Below are positions 52,589 to 61,129 of a DNA stretch of 64,000 nucleotides, in pieces. The position numbers and the translations under genes are program-made. The notes under the pieces are model-generated. The model searched no databases, was not told the DNA's origin, and saw nothing but the letters and a program-made list of their open reading frames with translations. This stretch comes from Pseudopedobacter sp965218985 (lineage in GTDB: Bacteria; Bacteroidota; Bacteroidia; Sphingobacteriales; Sphingobacteriaceae). The stretch covers positions 2,046,001 through 2,110,000 of the forward strand of contig CBDCMP010000007.1 in NCBI GenBank assembly GCA_965218985.1, given 5' to 3'. Within the stretch, counting starts at the first letter, position 1. Every line of letters starts with the position of its first letter.

Positions 52589-53713
52589 TCACTTCTTTTT
52601 AAGCACCTCAGTTAATTTGTCCATTAATTCAGGGCCACGTAAATTCTTAGCGATGATTTTGCCTTCCGGATCCAATAAAAAATTCTTCGGAATGGCGTTG
52701 ATGCCATACATGGCAGCAATGGTATTGCTCCGGTCTAATAATTGCGTCCAAACCAGCCCATCAGTTTTAACAGCTTTTGTCCATAAATCCGCACGTTCAT
52801 CAATAGAAACTCCTAACACGGTGAAATTCTTATCTTTAAAAGTTTCATAAGCTCTCAAAACATTGGGGTTCTCCTGTCTGCATGGCCCGCACCAGGAAGC
52901 CCAAAAATCAATTAAAACATATTGACCTTTAAAGCTGGATAGTTTTATAGGGATCTGTTCTGATGTCTGTTCTTCAAAATCCGGAGCCATCATTCCAATG
53001 CCTGTTCTTTTTGCCAAATCAAGTTTACCGGAGATGGCTGCGGCTATTGGGTCTGATTTCAGGCTCGGGGATAAAGCAGCAAGTGCAGTCTCCACCTGTT
53101 CCACATCCATTTCTTCCGTCGCCAAATCTCCATTCAGCGCATACAAACTCACATAAGAATTTGGATGAGCTTTTATAAAGGCAGCAATTGCCTGCTTTCG
53201 CTCTGCAATCAGCCCTTCGTACCTGTCTTGGAAACCCTGTGTGATATCCTGATTGTTTTTTTTATTGTCAGGCAGTGCATTGAATTCTTTGTTTAGTGTC
53301 ATTAATTTTTGTTCTGCCGGCTTGGTGCTATTGATCAGGGCATCATGATCTTTAAAAATCTTTAAGCCACTCACTTCGGCTTTGGCTATAGAATCTTTCG
53401 CCTCAAGGTTAGCCTGGCCAGGTTCAATAAAAAAGCGGTACAAGTCTTTGGGACTATTCTTGTCTTGTAAATCATTCCCGCTATGATCCAGCAGTAAAAC
53501 TGCGATAGAAGGAGAATTTAAATCCACATTGAATTCAAAATGACCATTGATTACTTTGGCAGAGTCCATTTTCTCCTGCTGATTGGCAATATGGATCAGG
53601 TATAGATTCTTATCGGCATTCAGGTTTTTAATCTCTCCCCTGAGGATGAATTTAGATTGGGCGAAAACCAGAACCGGGATTTGCAAGGCTATGGCTAATA
53701 GAAATTTCTTCAT
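52589..53713 (-). CDS. TlpA-like thioredoxin with N-terminal DUF4369 domain
   Basis: A 374-residue exported protein with signal peptide ending PVLVFAQ. The N-terminal domain (about 20-220) resembles DUF4369 of Bacteroidota. The C-terminal redoxin domain carries WASWCGPCRQENP near 275 with its CxxC, plus VLGVSIDERADLW and GINAIPKNFLLDPEGKI with the cis-Pro. Such proteins reduce or oxidise disulfides in the periplasm. It is 1 bp after the arginase-family gene's stop on the same strand, so the two are likely cotranscribed. Confidence 0.88.
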   Translation of the reverse strand: MKKFLLAIALQIPVLVFAQSKFILRGEIKNLNADKNLYLIHIANQQEKMDSAKVINGHFEFNVDLNSPSIAVLLLDHSGNDLQDKNSPKDLYRFFIEPGQANLEAKDSIAKAEVSGLKIFKDHDALINSTKPAEQKLMTLNKEFNALPDNKKNNQDITQGFQDRYEGLIAERKQAIAAFIKAHPNSYVSLYALNGDLATEEMDVEQVETALAALSPSLKSDPIAAAISGKLDLAKRTGIGMMAPDFEEQTSEQIPIKLSSFKGQYVLIDFWASWCGPCRQENPNVLRAYETFKDKNFTVLGVSIDERADLWTKAVKTDGLVWTQLLDRSNTIAAMYGINAIPKNFLLDPEGKIIAKNLRGPELMDKLTEVLKKK

Positions 53714-53714
53714 G

Positions 53715-54896
53715 TTAATTTAATTTTTGATAGGTGCGCCACCATAAATCAGGCATCTCACCAGACACTGCTAATTGGTAATCATCATACAAACAGGGTA
53801 CAAAATGAAAGCGCTCATTTTTGGAACCCATAGCCGGATAAGGGACCTGCATCCACCAGCGATCGGTTTTTTTACTCTTAACAAAGGTGAGCTCATGCGC
53901 ATCCTCCTTTAAGCTTGTTTTGTAAATGGTGTAATCTGATTTTGGATTTAACGGGATATCTTTCTTTCTGTTGTAGAACCCGTCAATAAAACACCAAACC
54001 ATTTGGGCCATCAGCATGGCAGTTTGTCCGTTTTGATCATAAGCGGGATTGAATTCGTAAAAACCGATCGAGCTCAATTTATCACTATAACCTGCGTAAC
54101 GGCAAAGCTGGCAAGCCTCCTCTCCATAAAAACCATTAGGACCGGCGTTAGCATTGGCCTGTGCATTGGAAGAACGTACACTGGAAATATCAAAGCTCAG
54201 CATGTCTGCATTTCTGATGACAGGCTCGGCAATGTGAACTGCTCCGCTGATCTCACCCAAGCGTTGCGCATCAAAAAAGAGCTTATCCATCACCCGCAGA
54301 CTTTCCTGGTTCACAAAATAGGTTTGATAGCCCAGGTTGCTGAAATTGAAGAGGTAATTAGGCTGGTGTAAAAATATTTTGTTGAGGTAAGAGGCAGAAT
54401 CGGTGATGATGGTGTCTTCGGGAGATTCATTCAAATCAAAGTGAGCATCGATCACCACCAAATCCACCTTTTGTTCCAGCTCTTCATAAGCCATATACTG
54501 GGCGTAGGTTAAATCTTGTCCGCCGCCCAGTATAAGGGGAACAATATTTTTTTTGATCAGCTCTGTCACCACCATTTTCAGTGCGATATAGGTGTCCGAA
54601 ATCTTCTCCCCTGCTTTAATATTACCTAAATCAACAATTTTAGATTTAAAACTTCCTTCATTCAGGCTGTATAATTTCTCGCGGATATAATCAGGAGCCA
54701 AAGCACAACCCTGGTTATTCACTGCACCACGATCGTCCAAAACACCCACCAGAGCCACATCGTAAAGATCACTATCCAAATCAGGGAAAGATTCTTCGTA
54801 AATGGTGATTTTTAAACCGAGATGGCTGTTATAGTATCCTTCTTTAGGAGTGATTTTCGAAATAGGTATGGGAGAGAAGAAATCAGATAAGGACAT
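53715..54896 (-). CDS. arginase/agmatinase/formiminoglutamase-family hydrolase
   Basis: A 393-residue ureohydrolase-fold protein. Metal-binding motifs are LGGGQDLTYAQY, VVIDAHFDLNE (DxHxD) and SFDISSVRSS (DxxxxR). A C-terminal extension after about 290 includes a tail with KSDYTIYK and RWWMQVPYP. Bacteroidota members of this subfamily are often annotated as formimidoylglutamase, but exact substrate is uncertain. It leads the TlpA-like gene, 1 bp away, on the minus strand and is divergent from the epimerase gene. Confidence 0.85.
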   Translation of the reverse strand: MSLSDFFSPIPISKITPKEGYYNSHLGLKITIYEESFPDLDSDLYDVALVGVLDDRGAVNNQGCALAPDYIREKLYSLNEGSFKSKIVDLGNIKAGEKISDTYIALKMVVTELIKKNIVPLILGGGQDLTYAQYMAYEELEQKVDLVVIDAHFDLNESPEDTIITDSASYLNKIFLHQPNYLFNFSNLGYQTYFVNQESLRVMDKLFFDAQRLGEISGAVHIAEPVIRNADMLSFDISSVRSSNAQANANAGPNGFYGEEACQLCRYAGYSDKLSSIGFYEFNPAYDQNGQTAMLMAQMVWCFIDGFYNRKKDIPLNPKSDYTIYKTSLKEDAHELTFVKSKKTDRWWMQVPYPAMGSKNERFHFVPCLYDDYQLAVSGEMPDLWWRTYQKLN

Positions 54897-55013
54897 ATGG
54901 AATAAATTGATTCAAATATCTATTTTTTAAATCAAAGACTAAGTATTTGATTGTTTTTTTTCATAAGAGCAACCTCTGATCAGAAGGATCATTCTTCAAA
55001 TTGATTTTTGTAT

Positions 55014-55021
55014 TAGCTTTG
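55014..55021 (+). promoter_or_regulatory. -7 promoter element of the epimerase gene
   Basis: TAGCTTTG matches TAnnTTTG and lies 36 bp before the ATG. No TTG occurs at 19-21 bp upstream. Confidence 0.4.
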
Positions 55022-55057
55022 TATCAGCTGCAAAGCAGCAAAGGATACGGAGCATTA

Positions 55058-56032
55058 ATGATTTTAGTTACAGGGGCAACAGGTTTTTTAGGGGCGGAAC
55101 TGGCATTTCAGCTGGTGGCAACAGCGGATAAAATCAGGTGTCTGAAAAGAGTGGATTCCATCATTCCAAAAAAATTGATTCCATTTGAACAACAAATAGA
55201 TTGGGTGGATGCTGATGTGTTAAATCTGTCTGATTTGGAAGATGCTTTTGAAGGGATCACCAAAGTATACCATTGTGCGGCGCTGGTCTCTTTTCTTCCT
55301 TCGCTGAAGAAGGAGATGTTGGAGGTAAATGCAACCGGAACGGCCAACATTGTTAATTTGTGTTTAAATATGGGGGCGATAAAGCTTCTTCACGTGAGTT
55401 CTGTTGCAGCTTTAGGTGATGCCAAACAACAGGAATTAATAAACGAAACCCATTTTTGGGAGGGATTTGAAGAACACGATGGCTACGCAGTCTCTAAATA
55501 CAGAGCTGAGATGGAGGTTTGGAGGGGAATAAACGAAGGATTGAATGCAGTGATCGTGAACCCATCCATCATCATAGGTGAAGATGCCGGCACTGAAGGA
55601 AGCGGAGCTATCTTTGAAACCATCCAAAAAGGATTCAAATACTACACCCAAGGAGGTGCTGGTTTCGTGGATGTGAAGGACGTGGCGAGAGGTATGGTTT
55701 TATTAATGGATGCTGAGGCTTCCGGAGAACGTTTCATCATCAATGCAGAGAATATTTTATACAAAGATTTATTCGCCCTTGCGGCAAAAGCTTTTGACCT
55801 CCCGATCCCAAAACAGGAAGCCAGACCTTGGATGCTTTCTTTGGCATGGCGGCTTAACAGCCTTAAAAATGCCTTGACCGGTCAAAAGGGAGGCCTTGCC
55901 AGATCCACTGCGGAAAGTGCTTCCAAAATCCGTAAATATGATAATTCTAAAATCAAGAGCTTCCTGAATTTCAAATTCAGACCTGTGGAGGAAAGTGTTA
56001 CCAAAATTGCAAATAGTCTAAAATCTGCTTAA
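55058..56032 (+). CDS. NAD-dependent epimerase/dehydratase-family (extended SDR) protein
   Basis: A 324-residue extended SDR beginning MILVTGATGFLGAELAFQLV, with the GxxGxxG nucleotide motif at 6-12. Other features are VYHCAALVSF near 73, LLHVSSVAALG with catalytic Ser, and GYAVSKYRAE where YxxxK is YAVSK. PSIIIGE and the C-terminal part have no distinguishing motif. The substrate may be a sterol- or sugar-like compound, not set here. A longer frame opens at 55001, but ATG 55058 fits the family. It precedes the serine-phosphatase fusion gene in the same direction. Confidence 0.88.
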   Translation: MILVTGATGFLGAELAFQLVATADKIRCLKRVDSIIPKKLIPFEQQIDWVDADVLNLSDLEDAFEGITKVYHCAALVSFLPSLKKEMLEVNATGTANIVNLCLNMGAIKLLHVSSVAALGDAKQQELINETHFWEGFEEHDGYAVSKYRAEMEVWRGINEGLNAVIVNPSIIIGEDAGTEGSGAIFETIQKGFKYYTQGGAGFVDVKDVARGMVLLMDAEASGERFIINAENILYKDLFALAAKAFDLPIPKQEARPWMLSLAWRLNSLKNALTGQKGGLARSTAESASKIRKYDNSKIKSFLNFKFRPVEESVTKIANSLKSA

Positions 56033-56095
56033 TTATTGAAATATTTAGCTTTTTCTAAATCATTTCTGCAATTTTAGGGCATAAAACAAAACGAT

Positions 56096-57388
56096 TTGAA
56101 ACCAACCTTCATTATAGATTTCGACAGTACTTTTACACAAGTGGAAGCTTTAGACGAATTAGCCAGAATATCTTTAAAAAATCATCCTGATAGAGAGCTC
56201 ATCTACCAAAGCATTGAGGATCTGACCAATTTGGCCATGGAAGGAAAACTTTCTTTCTCTGAAAGTTTGGCTGGAAGGGTAAAATTATTGGAAGCGAATA
56301 AGGAACATCTTCAAAAACTCATCAAGCATTTAAAGAAAAAAGTATCCTCTTCATTTCAACGCAATAAAGGTTTCTTTAAGAAACATGCGCATGAGGTGCT
56401 CATTGTTTCTGGAGGATTTAAAGAGTTTATTACTCCGGTGGTAACGCCATACCACATTAAAAAAGACAACATTTTCGCCAATACCTTTGTTTTTGATGTG
56501 GAAGGAAACATCATTGGTTATGATGCGGAGAACCCGCTATCGCAAGAAAACGGGAAAGTCAAATTATTACAACAGATGCCTTTGGAGGGAGATATTTTCG
56601 GGATAGGTGATGGACATTCTGATTTTCAGTTGAAAGAATCTGGAATGATCAAAAAATTCTTTGCCTTTACAGAGAACATAGAAAGAAAAGCGGTGGCCGA
56701 AAAAGCAGATCACGTAACCCCTAGTTTTGATGAGTTTTTGTATGTGAATGATTTGCCAAGCGCCATCTCTTATCCAAAAAACAGAATTCTTTGCTTGGTG
56801 GTAGGTGATGTTCCGGAAGAAAGTATCCAATTATTAAGGAAGGATGGCTTTTCTATCCGGCATAAAAACACATTCGAAGATAAATATGTGAAAGATGTTG
56901 GGATGCTTTTACTGGCAGAAGGTGAAATGATCAACGATGAACAGCTAAAAAGGGCAGTAAAACTGAAAACTTTGGGCTATATAGGTAATTCAAAAGATCG
57001 TATTAGCCTAAACATTTGCACAGAAATGGGCATTGTTGTTTTTGATAGTTTGAAAAGCAATCCTTCTAACAAAACTTTGATTGCCAAAAGGTTGGCAGAT
57101 TTTATCAACAGCGGGACCACCTACCGTAGCAGCAATTTCCCGAATCTGCAATTGCCAAAAATCGCAGATTCACACCGGCTGATCCATATCCACAAAAATG
57201 TACCGGGTATCATGTCTCAAATTACCAAAGTGATGGCCAGGCATCATATCAATATTGTGGGCCAGTTTTTAATGACCAATCCTAAAATAGGTTATGTGAT
57301 TACGGATATTGACACCAAGTACGATAAATCCTTATTGAAGGAGTTGAGAAAGATTGAAAACACCCTGAAATTTAGGGTGCTGTATTAA
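56096..57388 (+). CDS. serB: phosphoserine phosphatase fused to a SerA-derived lobe and ACT domain
   Basis: A 430-residue fusion. Residues 1-225 are a HAD-IB phosphatase with D8 and D10 (IIDFDST), VSGGF at 104-108 and GDGHSD at 171-176. Residues 228-320 match the N-terminal lobe of 3-phosphoglycerate dehydrogenase, and SGTTYRSSNFPNLQLP at about 339-354 its linker. The NAD-binding Rossmann domain and catalytic residues between them are missing. Residues 360-430 are an ACT domain (HRLIHIHKNVPGIMS). Serine feedback via ACT is likely. The start is TTG 56096, since the upstream frame has a stop at 56075 and no ATG. Confidence 0.85.
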   Translation: MKPTFIIDFDSTFTQVEALDELARISLKNHPDRELIYQSIEDLTNLAMEGKLSFSESLAGRVKLLEANKEHLQKLIKHLKKKVSSSFQRNKGFFKKHAHEVLIVSGGFKEFITPVVTPYHIKKDNIFANTFVFDVEGNIIGYDAENPLSQENGKVKLLQQMPLEGDIFGIGDGHSDFQLKESGMIKKFFAFTENIERKAVAEKADHVTPSFDEFLYVNDLPSAISYPKNRILCLVVGDVPEESIQLLRKDGFSIRHKNTFEDKYVKDVGMLLLAEGEMINDEQLKRAVKLKTLGYIGNSKDRISLNICTEMGIVVFDSLKSNPSNKTLIAKRLADFINSGTTYRSSNFPNLQLPKIADSHRLIHIHKNVPGIMSQITKVMARHHINIVGQFLMTNPKIGYVITDIDTKYDKSLLKELRKIENTLKFRVLY

Positions 57389-57658
57389 TTTCTTGAAAAG
57401 CAGGATGCCCGCCTCCATCCCTTGTGCCACCGCCGTTCATTTATACGGCTTCAAGCCTTAATCATGGGGGACCTATATATTTCCATCAGGTTTATTATGC
57501 TTACACTAAGCAACTAAGTTTAATTTGTTGGTTTTTTGCCAACTTATTTTTATATTTGCTTCTGCCGCCGGTCGACTTATAACTGTTTTAATATAACTGG
57601 ATATATATTATGAAAGTTAAGAGAAACTCTTTAAATATGGACTCGAATAATATTTAGA
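57389..57658 (+). other. 270-bp intergenic region ahead of higBA
   Basis: The first 100 bp contain a GC-rich patch with no gene. The promoter and operator of higBA are at 57525-57558. A 14-codon frame begins at 57611 but has nothing to support it. Confidence 0.5.
57525..57558 (+). promoter_or_regulatory. higBA promoter with overlapping inverted repeat
   Basis: TTG at 57528-57530 and TATATTTG at 57551-57558 are 20 bp apart, a full match to the Bacteroidota consensus. GTTGG (57527-57531) and CCAAC (57539-57543) form an inverted repeat over the spacer, where the antitoxin could bind and repress. Confidence 0.62.
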
Positions 57659-57952
57659 ATGGTTATAATTTATTTGCTGAAACTGGATCAATTTGCCAGA
57701 AAACATTCAGATTCAGGAAAGAATTTAAGAATATGGAAAGAGGTGGTTAGTGGTGCTAAATGGAAGAAAAGTGCTGACGTACTTCAGGATTTTCCTAATG
57801 CAAAAATCATTAAGAATAGCAGAGCGAGGTTTAAAATTGTTGGTAATAAATATCGATTGATAATTGAAACCGATTATGAAGATGAAATCGTAGAAATCAG
57901 ATTTATCGGAACTCATTCAGCATATGATAAAATAGACGCTGAAACAATTTAA
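57659..57952 (+). CDS. higB: HigB-family toxin
   Basis: A 97-residue RelE-superfamily mRNA interferase. Typical features are the early ARKHSDSGKNLRIWKEVV, WKKSADVLQDFPNAKIIKNSRARFKI and the end EIRFIGTHSAYDKIDAETI, where the HSAYDKI block is characteristic of HigB. Toxin precedes antitoxin, as usual for hig modules. HigB cleaves mRNA on the ribosome. It has its own promoter and is followed by higA after 10 bp. Confidence 0.9.
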   Translation: MVIIYLLKLDQFARKHSDSGKNLRIWKEVVSGAKWKKSADVLQDFPNAKIIKNSRARFKIVGNKYRLIIETDYEDEIVEIRFIGTHSAYDKIDAETI

Positions 57953-57962
57953 ATAAAAAAAG

Positions 57963-58349
57963 ATGGAATTGACCACTTTAAAATGGTTCTTAATAGAGAA
58001 CGAAGAAGAATATCAAACCGCGATTCAAAGGTATGAGGAGGTGAAGTATGAGGCTAAAGGAACAGCAGAACACAAGGAGAAACTTTTGTTGGTTCATCTC
58101 ATTTCAACTTATGAGAAAAAAACTTCCACTTTACCTGACGTTGATCCTATAGAAATGATTAAAGTCAGAATGGAGGATTTTGGATTCAAATCTGCGGATC
58201 TTGCCGCTATATATGGAGATAAAGGAACAGTGAGCAAGGTTCTAAATTATAAACAGGCACTTTCACTAACCATGATTCGTAAATTCAGTAAGCTCCTTCA
58301 TATTCCAACCAAAGGGTTGATTAAAGAATATAAGCTGAAAACTTCATGA
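57963..58349 (+). CDS. higA: HigA-family antitoxin with HTH
   Basis: A 128-residue antitoxin. The N-terminal part (about 1-65) is acidic and helical and should bind the toxin. The C-terminal part is an XRE-like helix-turn-helix with FGFKSADLAAIYGDKGTVSKVLNYKQALS, which would recognise the inverted repeat in the promoter. Start ATG 57963 lies 10 bp after higB. Convergent with the SDR gene, 15 bp away. Confidence 0.88.
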   Translation: MELTTLKWFLIENEEEYQTAIQRYEEVKYEAKGTAEHKEKLLLVHLISTYEKKTSTLPDVDPIEMIKVRMEDFGFKSADLAAIYGDKGTVSKVLNYKQALSLTMIRKFSKLLHIPTKGLIKEYKLKTS

Positions 58350-58364
58350 AATCCTATTTTATCA

Positions 58365-59072
58365 TTAATTAGAAGTTTTTGTTGGCCTCACCTCCACCTT
58401 GCTTGGCAAGGTTCTCGGGTTCATGTGCAAAAGATCGGCAACCATTTGTCCAATATCCTCTGGCTGTATCTTCCAGGCATCTTGTTGTTGATCAGGCTCA
58501 TGATCATTGAAATGCGTGGCTACTGAGCCAGGCATAATGGTGGTGACTTTAACCCCATATTTACGGAGATCCAACATAATAGATTGTGAAAATCCGGTCA
58601 ATCCGAATTTACTGGCATTGTATGCTGCACCTTCCGGAAAGAAATTAGTCCCTGCAAGGCTGGAGATGGTGATGATATAACCCTCTGTTTTCTTCAGTTC
58701 AGGAACAGCCACCTTCACACTATAGAAAACACCTGTTAAATTCGTGTCAATGGTGTCATGCCAAAGTTCAGGATCCATTTCATCTATGGGAGCGAAGTGT
58801 CCTACACCCGCATTAGCTATTAAAAAGTCAAGCCGGCCCCATTTAGCTACAATCTCCTGAACGGCTTTCTGCTGAGCAGCAAAATCCTTCACATCTGCGG
58901 CTATTGCTAAAACTTCGCCACCCAGTTTTTTAGCAGCTTCTTCAGCACTGTTTTGAGACCGACTGGTTATCGCCACCTTAACCCCTTGTTTAAGCAAGGC
59001 TTCTGCAATTCCATATCCAATTCCTTTACTCGCTCCGGTAATGAACGCTACTTTATTTTCTAAATTCTGCAT
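58365..59072 (-). CDS. short-chain dehydrogenase/reductase
   Basis: A 235-residue classical SDR of the 3-ketoacyl-reductase type. It has TGASKGIGYGIAEAL near 14, LIANAGVGHFAP near 85, catalytic Ser in IITISSLAGTNF, and AAYNASKFGLTG with Y and K of YxxxK. The end is DLLHMNPRTLPSKVEVRPTK, not the usual glycine-rich C-terminus. Substrate unknown. Its promoter region holds the 23-bp palindrome at 59149-59171, shared with the divergent porin gene. Confidence 0.9.
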   Translation of the reverse strand: MQNLENKVAFITGASKGIGYGIAEALLKQGVKVAITSRSQNSAEEAAKKLGGEVLAIAADVKDFAAQQKAVQEIVAKWGRLDFLIANAGVGHFAPIDEMDPELWHDTIDTNLTGVFYSVKVAVPELKKTEGYIITISSLAGTNFFPEGAAYNASKFGLTGFSQSIMLDLRKYGVKVTTIMPGSVATHFNDHEPDQQQDAWKIQPEDIGQMVADLLHMNPRTLPSKVEVRPTKTSN

Positions 59073-59148
59073 GATCTCTCAGTTTATTTGATGATTGATT
59101 AACTACTATAAATGCAGATTGTTTAGCCAAAATTCATATTTATTGTGG

Positions 59149-59171
59149 TAAATTACCCCGGGGGTAATTTA
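59149..59171. promoter_or_regulatory. 23-bp perfect palindrome between divergent genes
   Basis: TAAATTACCCC (59149-59159) is followed by one G and by its exact complement GGGGTAATTTA (59161-59171). It lies 77 bp from the SDR start and 154 bp from the porin start. The symmetry and length fit a dimeric regulator. I could not match it to a known factor. Confidence 0.6.
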
Positions 59172-59324
59172 GGTTCTGCAATATTATTGCTTTTTAGAAG
59201 TTTTTAAGAAACATGAATTAAAAACGAAAAGCAATGAAACCGACAGGATTAAAATAATCGTTAAGCACACAGAGCAATGATTATTTTTGATCATCAAAGG
59301 TTCCATCTGACAAGTAAAAAAACA

Positions 59325-59921
59325 ATGAAAAATAAACAGATGAAAAAATCACTCTTAGCTGCCTGTCTCGTGTTTATAACATCGGCAGGCGCATTTGCTC
59401 AATTTCATTTAGGATTGAAAGCTGGTCTAAACTACACCACCATAAAAGCTCAGCATAACGAGTTCGATGAAAGCGGGGTTCTAGGTTATCAGGTTGGCGT
59501 ATGGGGTAGAATAGGTAAAAGTTTTTATTTACAACCCGAAGTGTATATTGGATCAAAGGGTTCAAATTTTAAATTTCAAACCGGTGCCACCACGACAGAG
59601 GAGAAACAAAAATTTACCACTTTAGATGTTCCGCTTTTATTAGGAACTAAGATTGGTGTGGATAAATTAAACATCAGGTTTATGGCTGGTCCCGCTTTTC
59701 AGTTTAACCTGGATGACAATAGCAGCGCCTTCTCGCAAGCCACTGATCCAAATTTTTATAAATACCGCGACTTCATCACCAATTTACAGGCCGGAGCCGG
59801 TGTGGATGTAGGCAATTTGTCTGTTGATTTAAGGTATGAAACCAGTTTGCAGGACATCAATAAAAATGATGGTCAAAAGCAGAGTTTGCTACACCTCAGC
59901 TTAGGATTTAAGATTCTGTGA
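59325..59921 (+). CDS. outer-membrane beta-barrel (porin-like) protein
   Basis: A 198-residue exported protein of the OMP_b-brl family. The signal peptide MKKSLLAACLVFITSAGAFAQ (from the second Met at 59340) precedes FHLGLKAGLNYTTIKA and repeated beta strands with GRIGKSFYLQPEVYIGSKG and LSVDLRYETSLQDINK. It ends in SLGFKIL with the C-terminal aromatic/hydrophobic pattern of barrels. ATG 59325 or 59340 are both plausible. Function is unknown, as usual for this family. Confidence 0.85.
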   Translation: MKNKQMKKSLLAACLVFITSAGAFAQFHLGLKAGLNYTTIKAQHNEFDESGVLGYQVGVWGRIGKSFYLQPEVYIGSKGSNFKFQTGATTTEEKQKFTTLDVPLLLGTKIGVDKLNIRFMAGPAFQFNLDDNSSAFSQATDPNFYKYRDFITNLQAGAGVDVGNLSVDLRYETSLQDINKNDGQKQSLLHLSLGFKIL

Positions 59922-59936
59922 TGCAAGTTTCCAGTT

Positions 59937-59973
59937 AAAAAGGAGTCTTCTGATTTAGAATGACCCTTTTTTG
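59937..59973 (+). terminator. possible terminator after the porin gene
   Basis: AAAAAGGAGTC pairs with GACCCTTTTTT through a stem with one mismatch and one wobble, and the downstream arm provides the T-run. It begins 15 bp after the stop codon. Confidence 0.45.
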
Positions 59974-60141
59974 ATATCATTATTTGCAGTCAGCTAGAAG
60001 TACTGCATTTCTTTCTTTGCCTCAGATCGGGTATCAATTCATTTCCGGCTTAAAGTTTCCGTATTTGTCGGTATCTGCAGCATAAAGGTAAATCTGAATA
60101 AGTCACATTCAGATCAATTATGGTTTTTCTGATTTTGATAC

Positions 60142-60999
60142 TCAACGGCTCTGCTGGGGCAGTTCATTCCAGCTCAACTCTGCCAACACCGGAAAATGGT
60201 CTGATGGGTATTTCCCTTGATAGCTATCTGTAAGGATGCCCCATCTTTTCACAAGGAATCCTTTGCTCACAAAAATGTGGTCAATAATAGCTTTACCTGT
60301 CAAGCTTTTACCAAAGCCATTGAATGAATTGGTGGTAGCATAAGGAGTTTTCGCAAGCGTATAAGTGTCATGAAGAATTTCGCTGTCAGCCAAGATCCGA
60401 TAAGGTTCACTATCATGATCCCCGTTTAAATCCCCCATGAAGATTACTTTTTTGTTGCTGGCGATTTGCTTTACCTTTTCCAAAATGAGCTTGCTGCTTT
60501 CCCGGCGGGCTTGTACGCCTTGATGATCATAATGGGCATTAAAAACATAAAAATCTTTGCCCGTATTTCTATCTTTTAAATAAACCCAGGAACATATCCG
60601 GTTGCAGCAGGTGGCATCCCAGCCCAAAGAAGGTTTTTGCGGAGTTTCGGAAAGCCAAAAATCTCCTTTATTCAATAAAGTAAACCGCTCCTTTTTAAAG
60701 AAAATGGCAGAATGTTCCCCTGCATCTTTTCCATCATCTCGTCCTTTGCCATAGATTTTATATGGAGGTAATTCTGTTAATAGGTCATCTAATTGATTTT
60801 TATAGCCCTCTTGTGTTCCCAAAATATCAAAATTGTGAAAACGGATGAGCTGTGCTATAATGGGTTCGCGGTCTTTCCATAAATTTCCGGTATCACTTGG
60901 ATTATCGTACCTCAAGTTATAGGTGCCGACAATCAGATTTTGAGCCTTCAATTGGGCTGCGGTAAAAAAAAGGAATAGGCAAATAAATCTCTTTCTCAT
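60142..60999 (-). CDS. secreted endonuclease/exonuclease/phosphatase-family protein
   Basis: A 285-residue exported EEP-fold phosphodiesterase with signal peptide MRKRFICLFLFFTAAQLKAQ. Catalytic motifs are VGTYNLRYDNP (Asn), GTQEGYKNQL (Glu), NAHYDHQG, FMGDLNGDHDSEP with D and N, and the final SDHFPVLAEL with the Asp/His pair. ATG 60999 is preferred to the TTG at 61017. The substrate could be phospholipid, nucleic acid or sugar-phosphate. It stands alone on the minus strand, ahead of the ABC permease end. Confidence 0.9.
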   Translation of the reverse strand: MRKRFICLFLFFTAAQLKAQNLIVGTYNLRYDNPSDTGNLWKDREPIIAQLIRFHNFDILGTQEGYKNQLDDLLTELPPYKIYGKGRDDGKDAGEHSAIFFKKERFTLLNKGDFWLSETPQKPSLGWDATCCNRICSWVYLKDRNTGKDFYVFNAHYDHQGVQARRESSKLILEKVKQIASNKKVIFMGDLNGDHDSEPYRILADSEILHDTYTLAKTPYATTNSFNGFGKSLTGKAIIDHIFVSKGFLVKRWGILTDSYQGKYPSDHFPVLAELSWNELPQQSR

Positions 61000-61129
61000 A
61001 AGACTGCTTATATCCAAAGCTATAAAAATGAATGTAATCCATATACATTTAGGACGATATTATTAGGATGGATTTATCGGTCCTTGCTTTGCTCGTTCTA
61101 TTTAGGGTATACACCCTTATCGACTCCAA

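Noticed and set aside
57611..57655. A 14-codon leader peptide ahead of higB
   Set aside because: It is short, has no Shine-Dalgarno signal and shows nothing like a regulatory leader.
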